Counted from the first letter of the stretch, positions 17,193-25,884 are shown. The stretch is 64,000 bases of DNA from Halorussus litoreus (GCF_003382685.1 NZ_QLVG01000017.1:1-64000), one strand, 5' to 3'. Numbers and translations are program-made. The notes: generated from the letters alone by a model not told the origin.

Positions 17193-18464
17193 TCAGTTGC
17201 CGGCCTGCTGTCTGGCGGCCTCCCACATCTCCGTCCACTTCTCCTCCTCGCTGGGGTAGTAGTCGATGGAGTTGTCGGCGATCTTGTCGAGGTCGTCGAG
17301 GTGCAGGATCTCCTGCTGGTTCTCCGAGAGTAGCTCTCGGGCGGCATAGTTCGCCGGGGGCGACTTGCGGAGTTCCGTCCACGCGATGTTGGCCTGTCCC
17401 TCCTTCGACAGCGACCACTTCATGAACGCCTCGGTGGTGTTCTGCTGGGCGTCGGTCTCGGCCTGCGTGGTCATCGTCATGCCCTCGACCCAGAACAGCC
17501 CGCCGAGCCCGGGGTTGGGCATGAACCGGAACTTGTCGGTACCGAGGTCCTGCTCGACGGTCTTGAGCTGCGCGTAGTTGAACAGGAAGCCGTCGAACAT
17601 GTACACCGTCTCGTTGATGAGTGGCCGGTTCGCCTCGTTCGCGGAGCCCGCCAGCAGCTGGGCGTTCGAGAACAGGTCCGCAGCCGCGTCCTGGACCTTC
17701 TGCATGTCCTCCTCCGGGAGCCCGTACACCTTCTCGGCGGTCACCTCGCCGTCGATGGAGATCTCGCCCTCCTCGATGAGGTACAGCGCGACCTTCGGGC
17801 CGCCCCACAGCGGCAGGTTGAAGATCTCGTAGCGGTCCTGATACTGGTCGTCCCAGAGGACGCTCCACGACTGGACCTCCTCCTCGGAGACGTAGTCGGA
17901 GTTATAGATGAGACCGTTGATGCCCCACCGCGGCGGAATCCCGTACCGCTCGTCCTCGTAGAACATCGCGCGGTGGTTCCGGACCCGCTCGGGTATCGCT
18001 TCGAGCTCGTCGGCGAACAGCTCTTCGTCGATCGGTTGGGCGAGCCCGGCCTCCGCGAGGCGCTGGACCCACACGGTGTCGGGGACGATGAACTGGTAGT
18101 CCGAGCCAGACTGGATCTGCTGGAACCCCTGCAGGTCCGAGCCGATGAACTCCGTCGAGACTGACAGGCCGGTCTGGTTCTGGAACCGGCCGGTGACCGA
18201 CGGGACGTCCCAGCCGCTCCACGTCAACCCCTGGATGCTGTCGGCGAACGGGCCGTTCACGCCGAAGTGCTGCGGGCCCGCTTCGGTCGTCGTGTCGCCA
18301 CCGGCGGCCGTCGTCTCGTCGCCGGCCTCGGTCGTGTCCTCCTCCGTAGTCGTTTCGTCGTCCTGTCCACCACCCGTACAGCCGGCCAGTCCCGCCATGC
18401 CGGCCGCGCCGAGTCCCTTCAGTAGTCTGCGCCGTTCGATCCGTGAGAGTTCTTCCCTTGTCAC
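17193..18464 (-). CDS. ABC transporter substrate-binding lipoprotein, PotD/PotF-like
   Basis: This is the extracytoplasmic binding protein of a spermidine/putrescine-type importer, 423 residues. The N-terminus is a Tat lipoprotein signal: RRRLLKGLG, then AGMAGLAGC with the lipobox cysteine, then a long Asp/Glu/Thr linker. The mature part carries PotD-like blocks such as VTGRFQNQTG, FIVPDTVWVQ, RYGIPPRWGINGLIYN and WSVLWDDQYQDRYE. The GTG at 18464 is chosen because it follows a TATA box by 28 nt and starts VTREELSRIERRR; a TTG two codons upstream is less likely. It has its own AT-rich promoter, separate from potABC. Confidence 0.9.
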   Translation of the reverse strand: MTREELSRIERRRLLKGLGAAGMAGLAGCTGGGQDDETTTEEDTTEAGDETTAAGGDTTTEAGPQHFGVNGPFADSIQGLTWSGWDVPSVTGRFQNQTGLSVSTEFIGSDLQGFQQIQSGSDYQFIVPDTVWVQRLAEAGLAQPIDEELFADELEAIPERVRNHRAMFYEDERYGIPPRWGINGLIYNSDYVSEEEVQSWSVLWDDQYQDRYEIFNLPLWGGPKVALYLIEEGEISIDGEVTAEKVYGLPEEDMQKVQDAAADLFSNAQLLAGSANEANRPLINETVYMFDGFLFNYAQLKTVEQDLGTDKFRFMPNPGLGGLFWVEGMTMTTQAETDAQQNTTEAFMKWSLSKEGQANIAWTELRKSPPANYAARELLSENQQEILHLDDLDKIADNSIDYYPSEEEKWTEMWEAARQQAGN

Positions 18465-18486
18465 ACCCAAACATTACTCAGATTAC

Positions 18487-18498
18487 GATATAATAATC
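18487..18498 (-). promoter_or_regulatory. TATA-box promoter of the substrate-binding protein gene
   Basis: GATTATTATATC on the minus strand is centred 28 nt before the GTG at 18464, the spacing expected for a leaderless haloarchaeal transcript. The 18475-18600 stretch around it is strikingly AT-rich against the local background. Confidence 0.65.
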
Positions 18499-18674
18499 AC
18501 GGAATTGTTCGGCCTACAGTTGATTACTATTTATCGGTCATTATTGTAAATCCGCATAAATTGATGGAATTCTATTAAAATGTGGTCGCTCGCGAACGGC
18601 GCGAGGGCAGTCGCCGTCGCAGAGAGGGATCGACGGCGAGCGCCCGCCGCCAGACGGGGACGGGGTCGGGTCCG

Positions 18675-19475
18675 TTACTCCCCGAAGTACTGGCGGACCA
18701 GTTCGGCGACCGTGAACAGCCCGAAGGTGATGACGACCACGATGGTCGAAATCGCGTTGTAGCGGGGGCTGATACCGGCCCGGAACCGCTGCTGGAGCGC
18801 GACGGGCAGTAGCGTGTCGCCGCCCGACAGGATGAAAACCATCGCGGACTCGCCGAACGAGATGGTGAACGTGAGCAGCAGGCTGGCGACCAGTGCGGGG
18901 CCGAGCACCGGAACGGTCACCTCGCGGATGACCTGAACGTAGCTGGCCCCGAGGTCGCGGGCGGCCCGTTCGAGCTCCTCCTCCGGGCCGAGTTTCCCGG
19001 CCACGATGAACGCCGCGAACGGCATCGTGAGTGCGACGTGACCGAACACGACGGTGAACTTCGACATTTCGAGCCCGAGCGTCTGCTGGAAGAACGCCAG
19101 CATCCCGAATCCGGAGATGAGCGGCGGGATCATCGCGGGCGTCGCCAGCACGAACGGGTACACCGAACTCCCGGTGAACTCGTACCGGGAGATGGCGAAC
19201 CCGCCCATCCCGCCCAGGGCGGTGGCGACGACGCTCGTGATCAGCGCGACCTGGAGCGAGTTCAACAGCGGGTCGATGTAGTCGCCGTAGTACGGGCCGA
19301 ACAGTTGCGTGTACCAATCGGTCGTGAGGTTGTCCAGCGGGTAGATCGGGATGGGGCTCCCGTCGAACGAGAACAGCACCATCACCACGATGGGCGTGAA
19401 CAGCACCACGTACACCGCGAGCACCCACGCCCTGAGACCGTAGCCGAGCAGCCGGCGAGTGACGTTTCCAGTCAT
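18675..19475 (-). CDS. ABC transporter permease, PotC-like
   Basis: This is the inner-membrane permease of the importer, 266 residues with six predicted membrane helices. The first helix is near 10-30 (WVLAVYVVLFTPIVVMVLF). The binding-protein-dependent permease EAA loop is visible as ERAARDLGASYVQVIREVTVPV (about 172-193). The ATG at 19475 overlaps the upstream permease stop as TGATG, so the two are translationally coupled. The last gene of the potABC run, it is followed by 210 nt of gap before potD. Confidence 0.92.
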   Translation of the reverse strand: MTGNVTRRLLGYGLRAWVLAVYVVLFTPIVVMVLFSFDGSPIPIYPLDNLTTDWYTQLFGPYYGDYIDPLLNSLQVALITSVVATALGGMGGFAISRYEFTGSSVYPFVLATPAMIPPLISGFGMLAFFQQTLGLEMSKFTVVFGHVALTMPFAAFIVAGKLGPEEELERAARDLGASYVQVIREVTVPVLGPALVASLLLTFTISFGESAMVFILSGGDTLLPVALQQRFRAGISPRYNAISTIVVVITFGLFTVAELVRQYFGE

Positions 19476-20383
19476 CAGAACAACTCCTCCATGTCGAAGA
19501 CGTAGAACACGCCCACCAGCACGAGCACGACGAACGCCATCATCACGCCCGACGCGGCGGCTGCGGTGCCCCACGCCACCGACCCTTCGAGTTGTAGCAG
19601 TATCGACTCGGAGTAGGTGGTGTTCTTCGCACCCCCGAGGATGCGCGGGACGGCTTGATTACCGAGCGACAGCAGGAAGACGAACAGCCCACCGAGGATC
19701 ATCCCGGGGAGCGCCGCCGACAGCGTCACCTCGCGGTGGACCCGGAGCGGTCCCGCGCCGAGGTCCTGTGCGGCTTCGAGCCACGCCTCGTCGAGCTGTC
19801 GCAGCATCGCGTACAGCGGCAGCACCATCAGCGGGAGGTAGAGGCTCGCGAGCCCGAAGATGACTGCGGGCTGGCTGTAGACCAGCCACCGGAGCGGTTC
19901 CCCGATCACGCCGAGGGACAGCAGGAACCCGTTGATGAACCCCTGCGGGCTCCCGAGTTGGATCATGGCGTACGAGCGCACGAAGAAGTTGATCCACAGC
20001 GGCGCGATGACGAGGAACAGCAGCATGTTCCGGAACCGGTCGTCGGCCTTCAGCGCGAGGTAGTAGCTCACGGGGAGTCCCACCACGAGCGCGATGGCGG
20101 TCGTGATGACCGCGACCCGAACGCTGTAGAACAGCGCCCCGCGGAACGTCTCGCTGGTCAGAACGGTCGCGTAGTGGTCGAGCGTGAGCTCGTTGGTCAT
20201 CTGCAGGTTCTGCTGGACGCGCACACTGAAGCTGAGGATGGTCAGGATCGGTATCGCGAAGAACAGCGTGAGGTACGCGACCGGCGGAAGCGCGACGAGC
20301 GCGCCCCTCGTCCGCTTGGAGACCGAGCGCAGACGCTGGGAGAACCCGGTCGCTTCGCCGCCGGTTTCTGTGTTGACGCCCAT
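19475..20383 (-). CDS. ABC transporter permease, PotB-like
   Basis: The 302-residue permease starts MGVNTETGGEATG and has a first membrane helix at about 29-50 (ALVALPPVAYLTLFFAIP). The family EAA loop is EAAQDLGAGPLRVHREVTLS (about 203-222). The motif APLWINFFVRSYAM is typical of spermidine/putrescine permeases. The ATG at 20383 lies 4 nt after the ATPase stop, and the stop overlaps the PotC start. A longer upstream frame overlapping potA is rejected because the ATG at 20383 fits both spacing and family length. Confidence 0.92.
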   Translation of the reverse strand: MGVNTETGGEATGFSQRLRSVSKRTRGALVALPPVAYLTLFFAIPILTILSFSVRVQQNLQMTNELTLDHYATVLTSETFRGALFYSVRVAVITTAIALVVGLPVSYYLALKADDRFRNMLLFLVIAPLWINFFVRSYAMIQLGSPQGFINGFLLSLGVIGEPLRWLVYSQPAVIFGLASLYLPLMVLPLYAMLRQLDEAWLEAAQDLGAGPLRVHREVTLSAALPGMILGGLFVFLLSLGNQAVPRILGGAKNTTYSESILLQLEGSVAWGTAAAASGVMMAFVVLVLVGVFYVFDMEELF

Positions 20384-20387
20384 CGAA

Positions 20388-21500
20388 TCACTCCGTGATG
20401 ACGTACGCGCTCTCGCGGTCGAACCCGACGCCGACCGTGTCGCCGCGGGCGAGCAGGTCGTCGCCGTCCGCGGCGGGCTGTTCGGCCTGCAACCGCACAT
20501 CCCCGACGGTCACCTCGTAGGTGATGTCGTCGCCCTGGTAGATCCGGTCGGCGACCGTCCCCTCGAAGCTGTTGTCGGCGTCGACGGACGACTCCGAGAC
20601 GGTGATGCGCTCGGGACGCACCGAGACGAATCCCCTGCCGGAGTCGGGGATATCGTCCCTGTCAGCGGCGACGATCTCGAGTCCGCTGTCGGTCTCGACG
20701 GTCGTTCCGTCCGCCTCGTCGATCTCTCCCTCGAACAGGTTCGTGTCGCCGATGAACTCCGCGACGAACGGCGTTGCGGGCTCCTCGTACACCTCGCGTG
20801 GCGTCCCCACCTGGACGAGCTTGCCGTCGTTCATCACGCCGATGCGGTCGCTGGCGGTCAGCGCGACCTCCTGGTCGTGGGTCACGTAGAAGAACGTCGA
20901 CTCGAGGTCGTCGTGGATGCGCCGCAGTTCGAGCTGCATCTCCTTGCGGAGCTTCACGTCCAGCGAGGACAGCGGCTCGTCCAGCAGCAGGAGGTCGGGC
21001 TCGGTCAGCAACGACCGACCGAGCGCGATCCGCTGCTGCTCGCCGCCCGACAGCTCCTCGATCTCGTTGTCGGCGTACCCCTGGAGGTCCAGCACGTCGA
21101 GCATCTCCTCGGCGCGCTCGCGGCGGACGGACTTGGATTCGCCCTGCATCTTCAGCCCGAAGGTCAGGTTCTCGAAGACGTTCTTGAACGGGAACAGCGC
21201 CAGATCCTGGAACACCATGCTTGTCGGGCGCTTCTCGGCGGGGACCGCGGTCATGTCTGCCCCGTCGATGCTGATCGAGCCATCGGTCTCGTCCTCCAGT
21301 CCCGCGAGCATCCGGAGGAGCGTCGTCTTCCCGCAGCCTGACGGGCCGACGAGCGTGAAGAACTCGCCGTCCCTGATGGTGAACGAGACGCCGTCGACCG
21401 CGGTCAGTTGGCCGAACTCCTTCCGAAGGCCGTCCACCGCTACGGCGACGTCCGACGCCGTCTCGGTCGCGGGTTCGCTCCGCGTGCTTGAGGTTGTCAT
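20388..21500 (-). CDS. ABC transporter ATP-binding protein, PotA-like
   Basis: This is the cytoplasmic ATPase of the importer, 370 residues. Walker A is GPSGCGKTT, the ABC signature is LSGGEQQRIALGRSL, Walker B is LLLLDEPLSSLD and the switch His is in FYVTHDQEVAL. A C-terminal TOBE-type domain follows (about 270-370), ending in SAYVITE. The ATG at 21500 (MTTSSTRSEP) is preferred over an upstream frame. It is the first gene of the potABC run and is divergent from the aminotransferase gene across a 217-nt AT-rich control region. Confidence 0.93.
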   Translation of the reverse strand: MTTSSTRSEPATETASDVAVAVDGLRKEFGQLTAVDGVSFTIRDGEFFTLVGPSGCGKTTLLRMLAGLEDETDGSISIDGADMTAVPAEKRPTSMVFQDLALFPFKNVFENLTFGLKMQGESKSVRRERAEEMLDVLDLQGYADNEIEELSGGEQQRIALGRSLLTEPDLLLLDEPLSSLDVKLRKEMQLELRRIHDDLESTFFYVTHDQEVALTASDRIGVMNDGKLVQVGTPREVYEEPATPFVAEFIGDTNLFEGEIDEADGTTVETDSGLEIVAADRDDIPDSGRGFVSVRPERITVSESSVDADNSFEGTVADRIYQGDDITYEVTVGDVRLQAEQPAADGDDLLARGDTVGVGFDRESAYVITE

Positions 21501-21601
21501 CCTATGGAACCCATTTCGACAACAGACACATAAGTGTCTTCGCTTTATTCCAATTTCCAGTAGATGGGACAAATATCCATACTTTAATCCGGTCTATGCA
21601 C

Positions 21602-21622
21602 ACTAATCGTCGGAAAATTAGT
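21602..21622. promoter_or_regulatory. Candidate operator between importer and aminotransferase genes
   Basis: ACTAAT (21602-21607) and ATTAGT (21617-21622) form an inverted repeat with a 9-nt spacer in the divergent AT-rich gap. The placement suggests a regulator site controlling both directions; no binding evidence exists. Confidence 0.35.
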
Positions 21623-21717
21623 TTCATTTTCGAATTTCAATGCTACTTACATTTACGGGCTCGACGGTGATCGGCGACCCCGTTCGTTTTATCGTGGTAC
21701 CGTTGTATGCGACACGT

Positions 21718-23028
21718 ATGACCTCGGAATCGGAGCTACTGGAGCGCGACGACGCGGTCATCTCCGACGCGATGAAGATCCGGTTCTTCCCGTTCGGGAT
21801 GGCCTCGCAGGACGGAAGTACGCTGACGGGCGTCGACGGCGAGGAACTCATCGACTTCAACGCGTCGTGGGCGGTCGCGAACACCGGGTACCGCCATCCC
21901 GTCGTCCGCGAGCGCGTCGAAAACCAGCTTCGGGAGGCGACGGCGAACTCGCCGCTCTCGATCCCACAGGAGCCGGTGGTCCGACTGGCCGAACGGTTGC
22001 GGGACCTGACGCCGATGGAGTTCCCGACGAAGGTGTGGTTCGGCCACTCGGGGTCGGAGGCCGGCGACCTGCTCTCGAAGGCGATCCCCGCGAAAGGCGA
22101 CGGCGACACCGTCGTCACGTTCGAGGGATCGTACCACGGCATCACGGCAGGCGCGGCGTCGATATCCGGCCACGGGGCCCTCGACGGATTCGCGTCCGAG
22201 GACGTCGTCACCCTCCCGTTCCCGAACCGGTTCCGGGCGGACTGCTCGCCGGGGGAGCTGACCGAGAGAGCGCTCGACCGCGTCTCCGAGGCGTTCGAGG
22301 CGAACGACGTCGCGGGGCTCATCACCGAACCGCTCCAGAGCGACGGCGGCGTCCTCGTCCCGCCGCCGGGGTTCCTCGACGGGCTGGCCGACCTCTGTGC
22401 GGACCACGACGCCTACTTCGTCGTCGACGAGGTGAAGGCGGGGCTCGGCCGGACCGGCGAACTGTTCGCGTTCGAGCACGCCGACGTCGTGCCGGACGCG
22501 ATCATGCTGGGCAAACCGCTCGGGAGCGGGCTCCCCATCAGCGCGGTCGTCGGCCGCGCGGAACTGGTCGACTTCGAGCCCGCGGGCCACATGATGACGA
22601 CCGCGGCGAGCCCGCTGCCGGTCGCGGCCGCGCTGGGGACCCTCGACGTGATCGAGCGGGAGGAGCTTCCGCGTCGCGCTGCACGCCTCGGGGACAGGCT
22701 CGCCGAGCGCCTCCGCGACGTCGCGGCGGACTCACCGGTAGTCGGCGACGTCCGCGGTCGCGGCCTGATGCACGGCCTCGAAATCGTGACCGAGGACGGA
22801 CTCGACCCCGCGCCGACCCTCACCGCCACGATCTCGCTCTGGGCGCGCGAACACGGGCTGGTACAGTTCTACGTCGGCACGGAGTCGAACGTTCTGGAGA
22901 TCACCCCGCCGCTGACCATCTCGAAGTCGACGCTCGACGAGGGGTGTGCCCGGCTCGCGGCCGCCATCGAGGACAGCAGGTCAGGACCACCGGCCGAGGC
23001 GCTACTCGAACAGTACGCCGGTTGGTAG
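21718..23028 (+). CDS. Class III aminotransferase (glutamate-1-semialdehyde aminomutase-like)
   Basis: This PLP enzyme of 436 residues has the class III pattern: the Asp in VVDEVKAGLGRTGELF that contacts the pyridine nitrogen, then Lys266 in MLGKPLGSGLP as the Schiff-base lysine. FEGSYHGITAGA is the phosphate-binding stretch with the stacking Tyr-His. The N-terminus (MTSESELLERDDAVI) lacks the GSAM signature that would mark haem synthesis, so an omega-amino or polyamine-type transaminase is more likely. It is divergent from potABC, sharing their control region. In the proposed pathway it would remove the terminal amine of the imported compound. The ATG at 21718 fits the family start. Confidence 0.87.
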   Translation: MTSESELLERDDAVISDAMKIRFFPFGMASQDGSTLTGVDGEELIDFNASWAVANTGYRHPVVRERVENQLREATANSPLSIPQEPVVRLAERLRDLTPMEFPTKVWFGHSGSEAGDLLSKAIPAKGDGDTVVTFEGSYHGITAGAASISGHGALDGFASEDVVTLPFPNRFRADCSPGELTERALDRVSEAFEANDVAGLITEPLQSDGGVLVPPPGFLDGLADLCADHDAYFVVDEVKAGLGRTGELFAFEHADVVPDAIMLGKPLGSGLPISAVVGRAELVDFEPAGHMMTTAASPLPVAAALGTLDVIEREELPRRAARLGDRLAERLRDVAADSPVVGDVRGRGLMHGLEIVTEDGLDPAPTLTATISLWAREHGLVQFYVGTESNVLEITPPLTISKSTLDEGCARLAAAIEDSRSGPPAEALLEQYAGW

Positions 23029-23124
23029 CACGTCGACGGCGCGACCACGCAATCACGTCGCCCGGAATTACGTCACCCCGAAAATCAGCGCCCGCTCGCC
23101 CGCAGTCACTCCGCTCGCAGCCGA

Positions 23125-23541
23125 TTACACCGCTCGCAGGACAAGCACGCGCTCGCCCGCGGTGTCGGTCTTACCCACGTCGGCGGTGACCTCGGTCCCG
23201 CCCTCGACAGTTTCGGGGTCGACGCCTCGGACGACGCCGGTCAACCGCACGCCGCCGAAGTCAGCGACCGCGGTGACGTACGGCGCGTCGTCGGCGAACG
23301 AGGGCGCGGCGACGTGGACCGTCGTGAACGTCTCGACTTCGCCGCGCGCTGGCAGGGGGACCTCCGTCAGTTCGGTCGCGCCGCAGTGCGGACAGACCCG
23401 CCGTGGCGGGAGCGAGCCGTGGCCCTCGGGGCATTCGAGGTAGAACCCCTCGTCCGCCGCGATGGCGTCGAGGAAGTCGTCGTACCCCTCGTCACGGACG
23501 CGCTCGGATCCGCCGCTCGCACCGCCGGCGTCGCCGCTCAT
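23125..23541 (-). CDS. Zn-ribbon/OB-fold DUF35 protein, thiolase partner
   Basis: The 138-residue product has a rubredoxin-like zinc site (C37, then C50-PH-C53) followed by an OB fold from about residue 58 (PLPARGEVETFTTVHVAAPSF). DUF35 proteins bind thiolase-fold enzymes and channel acyl-CoA intermediates. The start codon overlaps the thiolase stop (ATGA), so the two are translationally coupled and probably form one complex. A second DUF35 domain occurs fused to an HMG-CoA-synthase-like protein at 60164-61660. Confidence 0.92.
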   Translation of the reverse strand: MSGDAGGASGGSERVRDEGYDDFLDAIAADEGFYLECPEGHGSLPPRRVCPHCGATELTEVPLPARGEVETFTTVHVAAPSFADDAPYVTAVADFGGVRLTGVVRGVDPETVEGGTEVTADVGKTDTAGERVLVLRAV

Positions 23542-24701
23542 ACGTCCACCTCCAGCACGTGGACCGTGGTACTCGCGACCGTGCCGCCCGCGTTGTGGGT
23601 CACGCCGACTTTCCCGCCGACCGCGTCGCTGTTGGGGTGGTCGCCCCGGAGCAGTCGGGTCATCTCCACGACCTGACTCGTGCCGGTCGCGCCGACAGGG
23701 TGGCCCTTCGCCTTCAGGCCGCCCGAGAGGTTGATGGGCCGGTCGCCGTCGCGGGTGGTCTCGCCGCGGGCCGCCGCGCCGATGGCCTCGCCGGGCGCGT
23801 AGAAGTCGAGCGCTTCGAGCGCGAGTACTTCCGCGATAGTGAAACAATCGTGGACCTCCGCGACCGCGACGTCATTCGTATCGATGCCGGCGTCGGCGTA
23901 GGCCTCCTCGGCGGCGCGCTCGGCGGCGGGCGTGCGTGCGAGGAACTCGCGGTCCTGGAGCGCCATCTTGTCGCCGCCCTGTCCGGTGCCGGTCACCGCG
24001 ACCGGCGCGTCGAGTTCGTTCGCCTCGGCGTACTCCTCGCTGACGAGGACGGCCGCGCTCGCGCCGTCAGTGATGGGGCAGGCGTCGAACAGCCCCAGCG
24101 GTTCGGCGATGGTCGGCGCGTCGAGCGCGTCCTCGACGGTGATGGCTGACTGGTACTGGGCGTACTCGTTGCCGAGCGCGTTGTCGTGGTTCTTGACCGC
24201 GATCTCGGCGAGGTCCTCCTGCGTCCCGCCGTACTGGTCGAAGTACGCTCTTGCCATCAGCGCGTACGCTGCGGGGAACGTCATGCCAGCGCGGACCTCG
24301 TAGAGGTCGTCGGCCGCGATGGCGAGCCCTTCGGTCGACCCCGCGGTGCCGAGGTTGTTCATGCGCTCGGCCCCGCCGACGAGCACCGCGTCGGCTTCGC
24401 CGTTTCGAAGGTCCTTGACGGCCTCGCGGACGGCCACGCCCGAGGACGCACATGCGCTCTCGTAGCGCGTGGCCGGTGCATTCAGCCCGGCGGCCTCGGC
24501 CATCAGCGGGCCCTGATGGCCCTGATGCTCGCTCAGCGCGCCCATGAAGTTGCCGTAGTTCAACTGCTCGATGTCCTCGCGAGGCACGCCCGCGTCGGCG
24601 AACGCGCGCTCGCTCGCCTCCGCGAAGAGGTCTCGGCCCGTCCGCTCGGGATGCTCGCCGAAGTGCGTGAGGCCGACCCCCGCGACTCGTACGCCTGTCA
24701 T
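23538..24701 (-). CDS. Thiolase family protein (SCP-x type)
   Basis: The 387-residue protein carries the nucleophilic Cys84 in ESACASSG, then VHDCFTIAE and GHPVGATGTSQV with the active-site His, and ends with the THNAGGTVAS segment. The last block lacks the second Cys of biosynthetic thiolases, as in SCP-x-type members that need a DUF35 partner. It makes or cleaves a C-C bond in a CoA ester; the substrate is unknown. The frame extends 12 codons upstream, but the ATG at 24701 (MTGVRVAGVGLT) matches the family start. The DUF35 gene follows with a 4-nt overlap. Confidence 0.93.
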   Translation of the reverse strand: MTGVRVAGVGLTHFGEHPERTGRDLFAEASERAFADAGVPREDIEQLNYGNFMGALSEHQGHQGPLMAEAAGLNAPATRYESACASSGVAVREAVKDLRNGEADAVLVGGAERMNNLGTAGSTEGLAIAADDLYEVRAGMTFPAAYALMARAYFDQYGGTQEDLAEIAVKNHDNALGNEYAQYQSAITVEDALDAPTIAEPLGLFDACPITDGASAAVLVSEEYAEANELDAPVAVTGTGQGGDKMALQDREFLARTPAAERAAEEAYADAGIDTNDVAVAEVHDCFTIAEVLALEALDFYAPGEAIGAAARGETTRDGDRPINLSGGLKAKGHPVGATGTSQVVEMTRLLRGDHPNSDAVGGKVGVTHNAGGTVASTTVHVLEVDV

Positions 24702-24772
24702 GCCCGTACCTACGGTATGGACAGTTAAGAAAGGCATCGTTCTCCCCGTCGGGCGTCGGTTTCCGGCGGCGC

Positions 24773-24961
24773 GTCACTGGCTGAAACCACCACCGGAATG
24801 CGCTCGGCTCGACAGACCACGGGATCGCGCTCGGTGGATCATCCGCCGAGGATGCGCTCGGTGCAACAGTCCACCAGAAAGCGCCCGGTGGGACAACCCA
24901 CGTGGCCGCACCCGGCAAAACATTCCACGAAGTCGCGCTCGGTGACGCAGACTCTCGGGTG
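24773..24961. repeat. Seven degenerate 27-bp tandem units
   Basis: Units begin at 24773 (weak), 24800, 24827, 24854, 24881, 24908 and 24935, each exactly 27 nt. The shared core is GCGCTCGGTG, followed by an ACA near unit position 13 and CCAC near 18-21. The array ends at the left arm of family B copy B1. The unit keeps a 9-codon frame in both directions, but no start and stop give a credible gene. A shorter version precedes copy B2 at about 45053-45130. Confidence 0.75.
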
Positions 24962-25091
24962 GGACTGAAAGGGGCCGCCCGCTCGCGGGCCGAAGGCCCG
25001 TGGTCGTCTCCGGCGGCCCTATTCGGAGCGCCGAGCGAAACGAGGCGCGAGAATATCCGCCGGAGCGACCGCGAGCGGGCGGGGGCTTTCT
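24961..25091 (+). repeat. Family B structured element, copy B1
   Basis: Left end GGGACTGAAAGGGG (from 24961) and right end GGGGGCTTTC (to 25090). The outer stem pairs CCGCCCGCTCGCG with CGCGAGCGGGCGG. A second stem pairs CTCCGGCGG with CCGCCGGAG, and an inner one pairs TATTC with GAATA. Between the outer and second stems, GTCGT and GCGACC are conserved among the copies. Confidence 0.75.
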
Positions 25092-25217
25092 AACCGGTCG
25101 CCCCTGGAACTACCCTCGTCTCAATCATCAATCCGACAAAATCGAATTCTCCATCACTATCTCTCCTTGGAAATCCGAGGAGTGAGTTTTTCATTCGGGG
25201 AGTGAGTATCCCACTGC

Positions 25218-25547
25218 ATGGGCGTGAGGCCACCACCTACGAACGACGACGACGGACCGGAGGTCATCGAGTTCGGCATCGCAGTGGTGGCGGCCGAACT
25301 CGACGGCGCAACGGTCTCCTTTCCGGCGACCGGCGAGGAGGTTGTCGACCGGCTCTCGGACCCGCGCATCAAGTACGACGTGAAGGGCCACGCGGTGGCG
25401 CTCTCGGAAGCGGTCTCGGAGCTCGACCGCGACCGGTTCGAGAACGAACAGGAGTTCCTGAACGCGCTCCATCCGGTGTTCGAGCGCTACCGCAACTCCC
25501 GGACGCCAGGTGTCATCGAACGGGTCAGGGCCGCGCTACCGCTGTGA
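25218..25547 (+). CDS. Small haloarchaeal protein of unknown function
   Basis: The 109-residue soluble acidic protein begins MGVRPPPTNDDDGPEV. It has an alternating alpha/beta pattern with AVVAAELDGATVSFPATGEE, then FENEQEFLNALHPVFERYR. There is no signal peptide, membrane helix or metal motif. It resembles small DUF5789-type haloarchaeal proteins, but I cannot confirm that. It lies alone between two family B elements. Codon use looks native. Confidence 0.6.
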   Translation: MGVRPPPTNDDDGPEVIEFGIAVVAAELDGATVSFPATGEEVVDRLSDPRIKYDVKGHAVALSEAVSELDRDRFENEQEFLNALHPVFERYRNSRTPGVIERVRAALPL

Positions 25548-25884
25548 ACTGAATATTTTCTGATGTTTTTTGGACCGTGTTCGAAGTGCTACGCGAAGAG
25601 AGAATGGGATATCGAACGCCCTCGGCGCGCTCGACTACTGAGAAATCGAAGATATAGCCTCGAAAGCCCTCGGCGGGCTCGCGGTCGCTGGCCGACATAG
25701 CCTCGCTCGCTGTCGCTCGCTCGGATAGGGGTCGGCCAGACGACCAAGCGGTGCGCGAGCCCGCCTCGCCCTTTCAGTCCACCAGGACGTTGCTCGACTG
25801 GCCGGTCGAAGTCGGCACTCAATTGAGTGTCTCTACACGTTCGATGGTTCACGTTCGTTGCAAACTGAGTAGCACCTAGCGCGT
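25548..25884. other. Intergenic gap holding a minus-strand family B element
   Basis: No gene is supported. The gap contains copy B4 (25660-25781). The rest, up to the 3' end of the VOC gene, shows nothing I can assign. Confidence 0.6.
25660..25781 (-). repeat. Family B structured element, copy B4
   Basis: Read on the minus strand it starts GGACTGAAAGGGCGAGGC and ends GAGGGCTTTCGA. The outer stem is GCGGGCTCGCG with CGCGAGCCCGC, different bases from B1 and B2 but still paired. The second stem is TGGCCGAC with GTCGGCCA. GTCGTC, CCCCTATCCGAG and GCGACCGCGAGC are shared with B2. Confidence 0.75.

Noticed and set aside
24773-24961. CRISPR array or protein of 9-residue repeats
   Set aside because: Units abut without spacers. 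The coding reading has no credible start, no stop position shared between the two loci, and no known family.
25660-25781. Insertion sequence end or transposase remnant
   Set aside because: The element has inverted arms, but no transposase fragment or target duplication is visible; it is reported as a structured repeat instead.
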